NCBI RefSeq assembly: GCF_020360975.1 | Contig: NW_025408671.1 | Coordinates: forward strand, 3,782,001-3,846,000 | Source: Hirsutella rhossiliensis | Taxonomy: Eukaryota > Ascomycota > Sordariomycetes > Hypocreales > Ophiocordycipitaceae | Length of the DNA: 64,000 nt | Direction: 5' to 3' | Shown here: positions 35,364 through 47,039 of the stretch, one piece after another | Layout: each line of letters starts with the position of its first letter | Position numbering within the stretch: the stretch's first letter is position 1 | Made by a program: the position numbers and the translations under genes | Notes under the pieces: generated by a model | Told to the model about the DNA's origin: nothing | The model's database searches: none | The model's input: only the letters and a program-made list of their open reading frames with translations

Positions 35364-36606
35364 ATATCTCGTAAGACCGCTAAACTTAAAACTAAAGAGC
35401 TACTAGATATCGTTAACCTCTCTTTAACTACTTTTCTATAACCTTCCCTTATTACTACTACTCTTTTTACTTAGAATTATCGCACTAAGGTCTTTCCTCT
35501 TTATATAGAGTACTTTTAAGTAACGACTATCTAACTTATCTAATCTCGCTTAGCTCGTTCTAACCGTCTTCTTCTATAGATCTATAGTTACTTCGAGACC
35601 TAGGTCTATAGTAGAAATAATATCGGTTATTAAGGGTTTTTAATTTACGTAGAAATCGCCTTTTAGTTATAGGTTCCGTTAGAAGCTCCTGATATCGTTA
35701 GGGTTAAAGCGCGCGGTCGCTCCCCTCTCTCCTACTTTCTCGAGAGCACGCTAGGTCGGTATAATTAAATCGTCTTCTATGCCCTTTATTATAGACGTCG
35801 GCTAGTAACCTATATCCCTATAGAAATCGCTTATCCGCGCGGATACTTCTTTTCTTAGCTTAGTTTAGGGCGGTAAGAATACTCTCGAGTAGTCTTAATT
35901 ACTTTATACGGAACTCGTAATCCTTACCTTTATTAAGGGTATATTCGAACTTATTAGATAACTATAACTTCCGCTTACGAGTACGTTATATTTCCTTTTT
36001 ACGAGTATATCTCTCTTTTAGGCACTACCGGCGGTTCTTACGCTAACTACGTCTAGGATTTAACTAAGGCGCCCGTTTATAAATAGCGGCACTTCCCTAG
36101 ATACCGTAGGGCTACTTATAACCTTAATAGATTCGCTAACCGTATATATAGTTGCAATTTCTATACCGACCTTAAGACTAATAAATTTTACGATAAGTAT
36201 ATTAGTAACGAGACCGCCCCTTATCTTCTTCGCAATGTCCTTAATCCCTTTAGTCCTGCTAAGGATTTAAAGGAAGGGGAGGAAATTAACCTTACGCCCG
36301 TCTTACCTAGAAAGAGATTATATAGGTTTAATAAGCTCTCTCTCGAGTAATAATTAGATAGTCTTTAAGTTCGCTTTATAGTAGTCTATAGTAGGTTTAC
36401 CGGGAGTAGGTAGCCTCGTTTAGTCGCTATCTTTAGCGGTAAAAGTTTTTCTCTTAAGGTAATACGCGTTTAATTCGGTAAGTCGAAAATATATTAAAAT
36501 TTATCTTATAGGCGCGTCTATTTTCGCTATAGTAGGTCTCCCCCTTTATAATAAAGAATAGACGTCCCCGTCTACGAAGTAAAAACTCTTATTCTTAAGG
36601 GAGGTA
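35364..36606 (+). pseudogene. Accessory frame antisense to pol in the 12.6-kb element
   Basis: Starting at ATA (35,364; a likely former ATG) directly after a CT-rich leader, the plus strand reads SRKTAKLKTKELLDIVNLSL and continues for roughly 410 codons interrupted only by TAA/TAG. Later segments are clearly protein-like, for example RHFPRYRRATYNLNRFANRI and AKDLKEGEEINLTPVLPRK. The strand is opposite to pol. The complementary frame is also moderately open, so the strand call rests on the leader, the N-terminus and the composition. No family is recognised. Confidence 0.42.
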
Positions 36607-36999
36607 GGTAGTAAGAATATTCGTTTTCTTATTCTATTATTTAATTATATCTCTATTCGCCTTCTTTAAGGTAGTAAAGGGTAGGCTATTATTAGGGAAG
36701 GGTAGGAAGTATTATCTTTATCTACTTAGGGAGCCTTAGGTAGAAAATTTAAAACGATAAGGTAGTAGGTAGGGCACTCGTAAATATCTCGGCTACTATA
36801 GTCGTCCTTTAATTAGATAGTTAGACGGTGTCTTAGTTACTAGTTAGGTTCTAGCGTACTTCTTACGATAGTCGTAGATTTTTATCTTTGCCGCCTTTTC
36901 CTCCCTAGCTCCTTTTTACCTCCTCTTTTTCTTATTAGATTAGCGTCTTTAGGGCTCTAGCATAGAGATCCTTTTTTACTTTACTAAGTTATGGTAGCT

Positions 37000-39900
37000 A
37001 AACCTCGATCGTATACCTTAGGCCTTTCTTAGGTATCTATAATCGCTCTTCTTCCTCTTCCTAGCTTTAATCTTTCTAAGGTTTATTAGGGAGTCGTTGC
37101 GACCGTAGTACTATCTAATCTAAGGCTTCTCTACTTAGTAGGAGTAGTAAATTATCTACTTCGTCCGTTATTTCTTCCTTCCTCCTCTTATCGAGAGTGA
37201 TCTTATCTTAGAGTAACTAGTCGTCCTTAGTAGAGCACTACTAACCTTCCTTATCCTTTTTAAACTTCTTTAGATACTCTCCTAGGATTATCTTATTAAG
37301 CACGATTCTATTTAGAGTCTTAATCCTATACGCCCTAGACTGCTCCGAGCGCGATACTACTTAAAAGGGACCGTTCTACTTTATCTAATACTTAGCTTGC
37401 CTCCCTAGATTATTTAATCGTCTTACGTCGAATAGTAAGATAAGGTCTCTAGGTTATAGGCTTTCTTTCCTTATCGTATACTTATTAGCTTTATCCGTCC
37501 TCTCTACTAATCGATTCCGATATCTTATTACTCTTTTCTTAGCTTCTTCTATATCTTTCTCTTTCCTTTTTAAAACTTATACTTATATTTTAAATAATTC
37601 TTCTTTTATCTTTACTTCGTCCTAGTTAATTAGTCGCTAAGTTAAGTGTTCTACCTTAAGAGGTAGTACCGGTTCCTATCTATATAGTAGGTAGAAAGCT
37701 AATATTCCGTAAGACTCTCTAACTACTATTCGGTCTATAAGGATTGCCTAGTTAAGGTATCTAATCTACTTACCCTTTTTCTCCGCTATTTTTATAAGCG
37801 CTATTATTAACCTCTAGTGCCCTTATTCTACTACTACGTTCGCCTTTAGATTATATACCGAAGTTTAGATAACTTTAACGCCTATATCTTCTAGGATATA
37901 CTTAAAGTCTTTCTTTATTTCGGGCCCTCTATCGATTATAGCGTATAGTATTACGCCGTACCTATAAATAATAGAGAGTATAAATTTAGTTATAGCTCCT
38001 GATAATTTCTTTAACTAGGGTTACTTCTACCTATCTAGTAAGGTCGTCTCGTGCTTCTATAAGGTACGAATACCTATAATTAGATAGTATATACTAGCTA
38101 TCGAAGTAAATCTTACTTATAGGGTAGCTAGGCGCGGTCGCGGTTATAACTTCCTAGGGTCTCTTAGTCGTAAAGTATTAGTATTCTTTATAGGAAGAGA
38201 TTACGCCGTAAATATCGTTCTAAAGGCTAGCCTACTAATACCTATCTTTTACGAACGTATATATAACTTATCGTCCTTTATGCCCTATTTACGCGTAGTA
38301 CTTTACGATAATCCTTTTCCGTTCTTTTAGGTCGTCTACGACTAGTATAGGTCCCCTTTCTTCCTTCCTAGGGAGTCGCTAAAGCTTTTAATCTTTAACG
38401 TAGAAACTTAGACTCTTTAAACGTAGCTTCCTATAGTCTTATTTAGAAAGGCCCTCCGGCCGTTTTAACGTTTAAAGGAAGTTCGCAATTATCCTTAATT
38501 CCTTTAAGTAGTCCCCTTATAGCTTAGTCCCTTATACTACGTTTAAGTAGAAGTCTATAAATTCTTTAATATCGCCTTTTATTTCCCTATCTAATACGTT
38601 AAAAGGTCCTTTAGGCTTTCTTAAGAGTCCGTCGGCTACGCTATTCTTCTTACTTTCGACGTATTATATAGTAAAGTTAAAGAGGAAAATATAGCTTATC
38701 TAGCGAGTTACTATAGCTCTAGGGACGTCTTTAAGGGCACCTTTTAGTTAATTAACTAGGACCTATACGTTAGTTTCTAGGATAAAATATACGCCGTATA
38801 GGTATATTCTTAGTCTCCTAAGCGCACTTAATATAGCCCTATACTCCCTCTTTATTATATCGTATTTAGTTTCTACTAGTAACTACGTTCTACTTTTAAA
38901 CCTTATAGGGCGCCTCTTTCCGTCGATAATTTATATTAGGACTGCCCCCTAGCCGAGCAGACTAGCATTATATATTAGAATAATATCTCCTCTTCCTAGG
39001 CTAACGTCGAGGGATACTAGAAAGACTAGATTAGTAATAGCTTCCTTAAGGGCAGCTATCGCTTTTACTTATTTGTCTCCCTATTCTTAATAGACTTCTT
39101 TCTTTAGTAGGTCTATAAGGGGTTTTACTAAGATAGCGAACTATTTAATTTAGATTCGATAGTATCCTACGATACTAAGGAAAGCTTTAATATACGTTAT
39201 ATTAAGGCATCTTATCTATTCCTTAATTTTAATAACTTTAGCTTCTACGGGGCACCTTCTATTTATTCTATAGATATAACCGATAACTTCGGTCGCTTAC
39301 TAGTAGAATTTCGATTTAGCCCCCGTAATCGTATAACTAAAGAGTTCGACGTTAACTAGGACTTTATCGAGGTTAATAAGGTATTCGAAGATAAATCTCC
39401 TTACTCTTAGCGCTACCTCTTTATTATTATACGTCGTATCGGGCCCCTTAACACCTATATTATTAAGGAAATTCCTATAGATATTCGGTATAAGGTCTTA
39501 TAGGATTCTTTATATTATCCTTATAAATTAGCCGACTAAGTTCGTAGCCCCTTAAGGGAGTATATATATACGTAAGAGGCTAATAGGTATCGCGAATATC
39601 GTTAAGTTACGGCTTCTAATATTAAGAGGGATCTAATTATAGCCTAAAAAAAGGTCTAGGAGGGAAAGGATCTTATATATCGAGAAGTAGTTGCTAAACT
39701 CGTCTATATTCGGCGGTAGGTTTATATCTCTTATTATAACGGTATTTGCACGCGTAGCGGAATTAATTAGGCGTAGTCCTCTATCTTTCTTTACTACTAG
39801 GAAAAAGGGGTTCTTATAGGGCCCGTGCCCTTCTTTAAGGACTCTTATTTCTAGTTTAATTTTAAGGATATCGATAACTTTCTACTCTATCGCTTTTAGG

Positions 39901-41300
39901 ATCGGGATTAAGGCTGCTTACTATGCCTTATATTCTATTATCTTAATAACCTATAGTAGGGCTATAGCTAGGTCGACTCTACCTCTTTCTATAAAGTCCT
40001 AGGATAACGCTGCTTCCCTATTAAATAGAATACTATCGAAGATCCGGATTTCTACCTTTATAAGAAAGCCCTTAAATTATTTATAGATTGCTTTAAGTCT
40101 TTCTTATATTAGCCGCTTTCCTTTCCGTATACTTAAGAATTTTCCTATTAAGTGTTCCGGGTAAGGTCTAGGCTATATCTTATCTTTAACGGTATTCTAT
40201 TTAGTCTTCTTTTAGTTAGGGTCCCCTTCTAGCGTCGAGCCATCTAATAGAGTATCGTTAATAGGGTTAATCTTATTTGCTTTTCTTTTAAAGAGAGTAT
40301 TAACTCTTAGATTATATAATCTAATAGGTCGTTTCCTCCCTATTTTAACTTTAACTTTCTAGATCTTTTAGAACTTCTTTCTAGCTTTAATAATGTTTTT
40401 CTTAAATTCTCCTATAGCCTCTATAACTATAACTTTAATAATCTCTTTTACTATCTTAGATCCGATAGCTAGAATCGCCTTATCTCCTTCGTCTATAATT
40501 AATTACTATCGTACTAGTACTATTAAGGGCTTGTTTACGCTAGCGTAGGCTAGGTTAGGGACTTAGTTAGCACCCCCTCTATAACTAAGGATCTTGCCTC
40601 CTAGTAAGAGAATCTCGGCCGTTTAGGTATCTATAAGGGTTTCTCTCCGTAATTATTAAGTAGCTCCTAGGTTATCTTCTTTAACTTCTATTACTAAAGC
40701 CTAAAAAAAATTTCTTAGGAGCTAGGTAGCTATTTCCTATATAGCCTCCTTAAGCTTTAGTCTTTTATATACGTCTTTATTAACTATTAAGGTCGTAGCC
40801 TAAAAGGATTTTGCTATATCGACCTCGTCTAGAAGCTCCTATCTAATAGCTCCTACCGCTAGCGTAACTACCTAGATAGTGCTAATCTAATATTTAACCT
40901 ATATATCCCCGTTCCTTAGGGATTAATTAAATAATATACGCGCGGCTCTAATAAATAGTATGCCTAGGATAAAGGGGACTAAGACTCCGTCTAGCGCAAT
41001 ATAAAGATAGATTAGTATCTAGGCCGTTCCTAGATAGAGATTAGTCTCTACCTCCCTAACTATATCTATAGGGGACCCGGTATACGCCGTTATTAATGCT
41101 CTTATCGGTAGGATTTTAAGCCCGTATACGTTTATATATCTTTTAGTAATAAGGTTTCCTTCGGACCTAGTATCGATTAGGGCGCTTAGAACTTTAGCTT
41201 TCTAGCTACCGAGCTATACTTAAATACGGGGTAGGTCTTATATATACTTAAGCGAGCGGAAAGGTATAAGGACTATGTTTATACGTATTATAGGAATCGC
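37000..41300 (-). pseudogene. pol of the 12.6-kb gypsy element (RIP-mutated)
   Basis: On the minus strand at about 39.6-39.2 kb the RT thumb and connection are readable (GVKGPDTTYNNKEVALRVR, LDKVLVNVE, TITGAKSKF). RNase H follows at about 38.95-38.65 kb (PIRFKSRT, ETKYDIIKREYRAILSALRR). The integrase region extends to about 37 kb. Stops are frequent and of the RIP type. The wording of the RT (a GVKGP motif after the catalytic box) differs from the two other gypsy elements here, so it is a separate lineage. Confidence 0.65.
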
Positions 41301-42299
41301 TATAAGGTCCTTTAAAGTTATCTCCTAGTATCTTATTAAGAGTGCTGCTTCCTATATAATAAATTTATCTTTCTTCGGTCTTATTGCCTCTAGAGTTTAT
41401 TAATTAGATAGTCCTTAGGCTAGTTACGTTACGCTAATCGTATTAGTTATAAACCTAACTTCCTTTAGTGCTTATTAGACTTCGAGGTACTTATAATCCG
41501 ATTCTTTATAAGTAGGGTAAGTAAGCTTAATCGGTTCGACCTAGTATTCTTCGTCCTATTCTTTAACTTATACTAAAGCTACCGCGAGTTTTCCTTATAG
41601 ATATTCGAGGAGGAGTAAACTACTCTCTATATTATTTTTGGCTACTTTTATAACCGTTATCGTAGCTCTATAAGGTCTTATATTGCTCTCTGCTTTCTCT
41701 AGGGTCTAGAATTTAGTGTTTTCTATACCTTAGGCTATATCTACGTATCTCGTGCTAAGTCTCTCGCTTAGTTAGGGAATAAAGTCGATTAAGTAATTTA
41801 AAGGGATCGGGATTCTTTTATATATAATTTCTCCGATGATTTTATCCGTAAGTCTATCGAACTTCTTATTTAGATCTACTCTATATCTATAGTATATAGG
41901 GATAATCTTTAGGCTAGTTTTTACTATTCTCGTTATCTCGATTTCCTCTATATCCTCTTCGACTCTTTATCTTTTCCCCTTATAGGCATTAATCCCTATC
42001 GTAGTCGCATAGATTATCTAATTATATATATCGCTTTATTATATATTATCCGTAATTATAATAACCGATATCCTTCCTACTTCTTTTCTTATATCGCTTA
42101 CTTTTAGATTCCTTAGCTTCTACTTATACGGGCTTCTATATCTCTAGAACTAGTCTAGGAAACCGGATTCTCTTTTACTAGCAGCCTAATTTAGGTAAGA
42201 TAGTATAACCGTAGCTTTAACCTATTTTATAAGTAGTAATATAAAGGAGTCTAGCTACGTATCTACCTAGTATACGATAAGCCTTCGAATATATATACC

Positions 42300-43950
42300 T
42301 ATTTAAGAAAACCTATTAGTAAGTACTAGGGGAATTACGCTTCCGTTGTCTTTTCTTCTAAGGTAAAGAGTCCCGTTTACTACTTTATATATTATAAATC
42401 CGATCTCGTAGTCCTAAGAGTATACCTCGTACTTATTAGGGTAGTATCCTTCTTTACCGTAATAGAAGTATCTCCTAGGCCGGTTAAAAGCATTAACCTA
42501 AAGCTATGTATATTAATTAGATAGGTAGTAAAATCTAATAGTATTTACGCTACCTCCTCGTCTACGACTTAAAGAGTAGCCTCTACTACTAATACGTTTC
42601 TATTCCCTATTAAGCTAGTTAAATATCTGCTCTTACTAGCGAGTAAGGTTAATCTTTATATCTTTAAAGGCTTTTATTAGGTCTAAGATCTCCTTTACGG
42701 GCTGTCTAGGTTTCTTATCTATTTTCTTTAGCTCTTTAGGAAGTTTTTCTTTGCCCTCGTCGGATTCGGCTTCCTTTATTACTTTATTAATTTCCCTAAA
42801 GAGCTAGTCTTTCTTTAGGTTCTTAAGCTTTTAATTATAGACTTTAAATACTATATCTCGTCGCTTAACGTCCTAGCGAGGTGCTAAATAATTATTGATT
42901 ATATAGATAAGGCTTTTATATAGGAGTTTCGAGATAACTTTAAATATCTTCCCGTTTCTCTCTATAACGTTAATAATAAGCTCCTTCGGTATTATACGGT
43001 AGATAAAGTATAACTAGACTATAGATTCTTCCTAGCCGTCGGGTTATGCCTTACGCTATAGGTACGAGTAGAGACTAAGTTATTCCGTGACTTCTATAAT
43101 AGTCTTAGGCTTTTTAGTATTATAATAGTCTAAGCGGTCGTTAGCAGTTTCTAGTTATTTAATATTATATACGTAGTAGTATTAGAGGAGTCTCTTCTTT
43201 GCTTCTTCCTAGGTAAGTCTATCTATAAGAATTTTAATAGTAGGGGCTTATATAGAGGAGATATAGACTTCGAGCTAATCTATTTTATCCTCGTCGTAGA
43301 TACGGTTAACGCGTATCTCCCGTTCGAACTTCTTAAGGAATTTAGTTACGTTTTTACCGTTAAATTTTCCGATAGGTAGGAGTCGTAGTTAGCGGAGTCT
43401 TCCTACGAGGTTATCTTAGCTTCTAGCGAGTATACCCCTAAGTTTATTAGCAATCTTATTAATATCTACCTTAATTTTCTTTATATCGCTAGTAGTAGGA
43501 TTAGATAATCCTTCTTAACGGCTAGTGTTTCTAGATATAGTATGCCTATAGATTACGAGGTTACGAAATTTAGAGTTAGAGTTTTCGGAGTTAAAGGATA
43601 TCTTATTATAACTATCTTATTACTTACTTTCTTATCTATTAGCGGGAGGTAAACGTTCTTTATAAGCTACCGCGTAGAGGAGAGCTAAGGTTAAGGTTAT
43701 TAGGGTGTCCCTTATTAGTACCTATGTTAGTATTATTAGTACGTATATAAGTAAGAGGTCTCGGTAGGGTTCTAGAACGGTCTAGATTACGCTATCGTCG
43801 TTGTTCGTATCTTTTAAAGCATTATATAAAGATCGTGGTTTCTTAACCGAGTCGCTAGTATTAAGGGTCGTAGGGCTAATAATAGGAGCTCGGGGTTTTT
43901 TAGTATTAGCTTATTGCTTTTCCTTTACTACTAGCGAAGGCATTATCTAA
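42300..43950 (-). pseudogene. gag of the 12.6-kb gypsy element
   Basis: It lies between the 5' LTR (right-hand, 44,151-44,529) and pol. At about 42,450 the minus strand reads YFYYGKEGYY, which fits a CCHC knuckle (CFYCGKEGHY-like) with its Cys and His codons turned to Tyr by RIP. The rest is charged and helix-rich but eroded. Confidence 0.5.
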
Positions 43951-44150
43951 TTATTTATTTCCCGGTAAGTCTATCGCCTTATTAGGTTCCTAACTCTAGC
44001 TATTAAGGTAGTTACTACTTTAATTATTAAATCCCTAGATTTTATTTTTTCTAAATAGTACCGTCGTCCTCTAGGTATTCTCGGCTTCGTAAAGCTACTC
44101 GTCGCCGTGTAAATAGAACGGAATAACGAGTTTACGCCCTAGAGACTAGT

Positions 44151-44529
44151 TTTAACGGGGACGAGGGCATATACCTAAAGCACGCATAGTACGTAGCAAA
44201 GGATTAGCAGAGCAATTAACTACGCAATTATCTAATCACTTAGTCTATATATAGCTCTATAGGCTTTAGGTTATAAATGCGAGTCTTAGAGATTTCTTTA
44301 CTCTATGCCTCTTCGTTTCTACTAGAGTCGCGTAACTAGCGGCATCTACTTTAAAGGGGAAAATAAAAATTTAAATTAACTATAATTAAGGATAATACTT
44401 AATTAGATAATCGAGGTCTTTATAACGCCTTTAAGTATACTTAGAAGAAAGTTAGAGGGGGGGGGGGGTGCTAGGGGTCTTATCCCTCTAACGGCTAATG
44501 TCTATAGGGGTGTAATCTTGCCCGTTAAA
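44151..44529 (-). repeat. 5' LTR of the 12.6-kb element
   Basis: The partner of 31,958-32,337, less RIP-mutated at its outer end (GCCCGTTAAA here versus ACTTATTAAA in the other copy). Confidence 0.85.
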
Positions 44530-44533
44530 ATAA

Positions 44534-44815
44534 GCTTAACCTATATAAGCTAAGGGTAAACTATAAGATCGTACTCCGTACTAATAAAAAGGGGTAGGAA
44601 CTACCTATACCGTTTAAACTACTATATAGTATATTATACGCGGAGCTACTAGTACTAAAGAAGACGCTAAGGGACCTCTTAGATAAGGGTTTTATTTAAG
44701 TAAGTAGCTCTAAAGTAAGAGCGCCGGTCTTATTTATATATAAACTAAGAGGTAGGATATAGTTCTATTATAACTATAAGGCTCTAAACGTAATTATAAG
44801 GCTAGACCGCTACCC
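44534..44815 (+). pseudogene. RT N-terminal part of the outer chromovirus
   Basis: Between the two nested insertions the outer element's pol resumes. LVLKKTLRDLLDKGFI, then VSSSKVRAPVLFI and YNYKALNVIIRLDRYPL correspond to the fingers of a gypsy RT. It stops at 44,815 where the next element's target duplication (CTTAC, 44,816-44,820) starts. Confidence 0.7.
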
Positions 44816-44820
44816 CTTAC

Positions 44821-45077
44821 TATAAGGGAATATATATTATAGTACGATTAGTTAGGTAGTAAAGATAGCTAAAGGTACTACGCTATATATATTATATTCT
44901 CCTTATTATAAGACTAAAGCTTATAAGAAGAGGGATTTTTCTTTTTTAGTTAAAGTAGTAAGAGGTTTATAATATATAAGTAGGGTAGGTATAATTCCCT
45001 ACTAATACCCTATTAATATATTAGTACTACGTACCTAAGTACTTTATTAGCCTATACCTCTTAATAGCGTTCTTATA
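44821..45077 (-). repeat. 3' LTR of the 5.8-kb element
   Basis: 257 bp, aligned base for base with 50,372-50,628 apart from C/T and G/A differences. A purine-rich sequence (AAGAAGGGAGATAAT on the minus strand) lies just inside, as expected for a polypurine tract. Confidence 0.88.
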
Positions 45078-45467
45078 ATTATCTCCCTTCTTATATAGAC
45101 GTCTTAGCTATATCTTTAATATATATTGCTTTCGCTATACTATATATATTTAGTTAAGAAAAGAGGTAGTTTTAGTTATATATCGCGTATATATACTTAT
45201 ATAAGTATACGTTAGTCTATACTTTATAACGTTAATAGTTATTATACTAATAGTAGCTGCTAAGTAACTATTATAGTATCGCCTATATATCGGCCGCGTA
45301 ACTATAATATAAAGAGTATATATATATATCTCTTACCTTCTTTATTTTCTTTTTTTCTTTAACTCTTCCGCCTACGATTACTATAAAGTTTTACGCCTTT
45401 TTTTATTAATCCCTTATACCTTTTTATATTACTTTTTATTAACGATTTATTAACGATAATACCTTTT

Positions 45468-46990
45468 ATACTAAAGAAGATAAAGAACTATAACGCCGAT
45501 TTCCTACGCTATATATAGGAGTAAGTAGTAGTAGGTTCGCCCTTAAAGTATAAGCGATTAGCCTAAAAGTCTTATAGCGACGCTAGTTCCCCCTTAGTAA
45601 AGAAAGCTAAGAAAGGTATAGGGGAATCCTAGTCCTAAGAGACTTTTAGTCTAAGACCTAACGTTAGCGAGGGTTATACCCCTATTACCTTACTAAATAC
45701 CCTAGCTCTAGCTATCGATAAGCCTACCTTTATAGGCTAGGAAACTTATAAGTCTATTACCCTTATTAGCGATATTAATACTAATAAGGAGATCGTACTT
45801 AGGCGCTCCTAAGTAAGTGCCGATAACCTAGCTACTCTATCTTAATAGGGCGGCTCTAGCTAATAAGAGATCGTTACCTAGGCCGCTCCTTAAAATAAGT
45901 AGGCCGATATTAACGATAAGGCCTAGCCGAATAAGGGCTAAGACTATCCTAATACCTAGCTAAACGAGGGCTAAGATAACGATAACGGTAATAATAAAGA
46001 CGGCCGCGATCTAACTCCTCTTACTAATAAACCTAAGAACGGCGGCGCTAGAGATAAGGGTACCTAAGCGGCGGTATAAGGCGGTCGCGCTCCTATAAAA
46101 AAGCGCACCTAATCTAAGGCTAAAGCCCGCTTAGTTAAGGCCTATAAGGTTATCTCTTATAAGCTTTAGTATATATATTATTTTAGGATAGTCGTTAAGG
46201 AGTATAGTACGACTAAGCCTAAGCCTATTAAGGTGCTCTTAATTAGCTATATTTTCTTAAGGGTTTCTTTAACGCGCTATAAGTAGTACTATAAATATAC
46301 TACGACCTATAATTAAGTAAGTTTCCCCTTAACTTTAAATATTATAATTAATAAGCTAATCCTTCTTAAGGCCGCTACTCTTATATTTAATAACTAGGCC
46401 GATATAATCGCTATTATTAAGTACCTATATAAGCTTAATAAGCTAAAGACTAGTAATAAGGATACTAAGGACGATAGCTTAGATATAAGCGTACTTATTT
46501 TTAAGGAGGCTAATCGGCGCTATCTTACTATTATAGTATAGTATTTAGCTAAGGCTTTTAACGCTGCTAAGATAGCCTATTATAAGTCCTTTAAGACTAT
46601 AGGTATATAAAAGTCTATTATTATAAGTTTTATCCGACCCTTTTATTAGCGACCGCCTAACGATATACTAAGTTAAGCGTGCTAACTACTATACGCTAAT
46701 TAATAAGCGCTATAAGCTTATTATTCGCCTTAACCCCGCGCCCTTATTCGATATCGCCCGTATAAGCCCGGAGTACTAGGCCTAGGAATCCTAGTTAAAA
46801 CTCCGCTTTATCGACGGCGATATAGGCTATACTTTATAGTAATACGCCTTACTATTTACTAAGGCTAAGGTAAGTGCTATACTAATAGAGATAGGTCTTA
46901 ACGTAGAGGATAAGGAAGGAGCGGAGGATAGGGTGGTTCTAGTATTTCCGGAGGTATTTAGTATAGTGGAGGGGGCGCCTTAGTTAGTTC
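45468..46990 (+). pseudogene. Accessory frame antisense to pol in the 5.8-kb element
   Basis: From ATA at 45,468 (likely former ATG, following a CT-rich leader at 45,325-45,375) the plus strand reads LKKIKNYNADFLRYI and continues about 400 codons with TAA/TAG stops only. The first part is Gln/Asn/Asp-rich and probably disordered; then comes a Lys-rich globular-looking part (SNKDTKDDSLDISVLIFKEA). Near 46,670 the frame shifts by one base and goes on as RYKLIIRLNPAPLFDIA and VSAILIEIGLNVEDKEGAED to about 46,990. It does not resemble integrase, gag or env-like proteins known to me. Confidence 0.45.
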
Positions 46991-47039
46991 CCCCTTACCT
47001 ATAAAAACGCCTTATTATTTCTTTATATAAATATAGTAT

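Larger units (their letters stand above)
31958..44529 (-). mobile_element. Nested 12.6-kb Ty3/gypsy element with accessory frames
   Basis: Bounded by two 380-bp LTRs (31,958-32,337 and 44,151-44,529) with inverted ends TTTAACGGG...CCCGTTAAA and flanked by ATAA on both sides (31,954-31,957 and 44,530-44,533). On the minus strand, gag with a zinc-knuckle trace lies near 42.4-43.9 kb and pol (protease, RT, RNase H, integrase) at about 41.3-37 kb. Then comes a plus-strand frame (35,364-36,606) and a long minus-strand frame (34,953 to the 3' LTR). It interrupts the gag-pol of the outer chromovirus between protease and RT. It is heavily RIP-mutated. At 12.6 kb it is roughly twice the size of a plain gypsy element. 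Confidence 0.8.
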
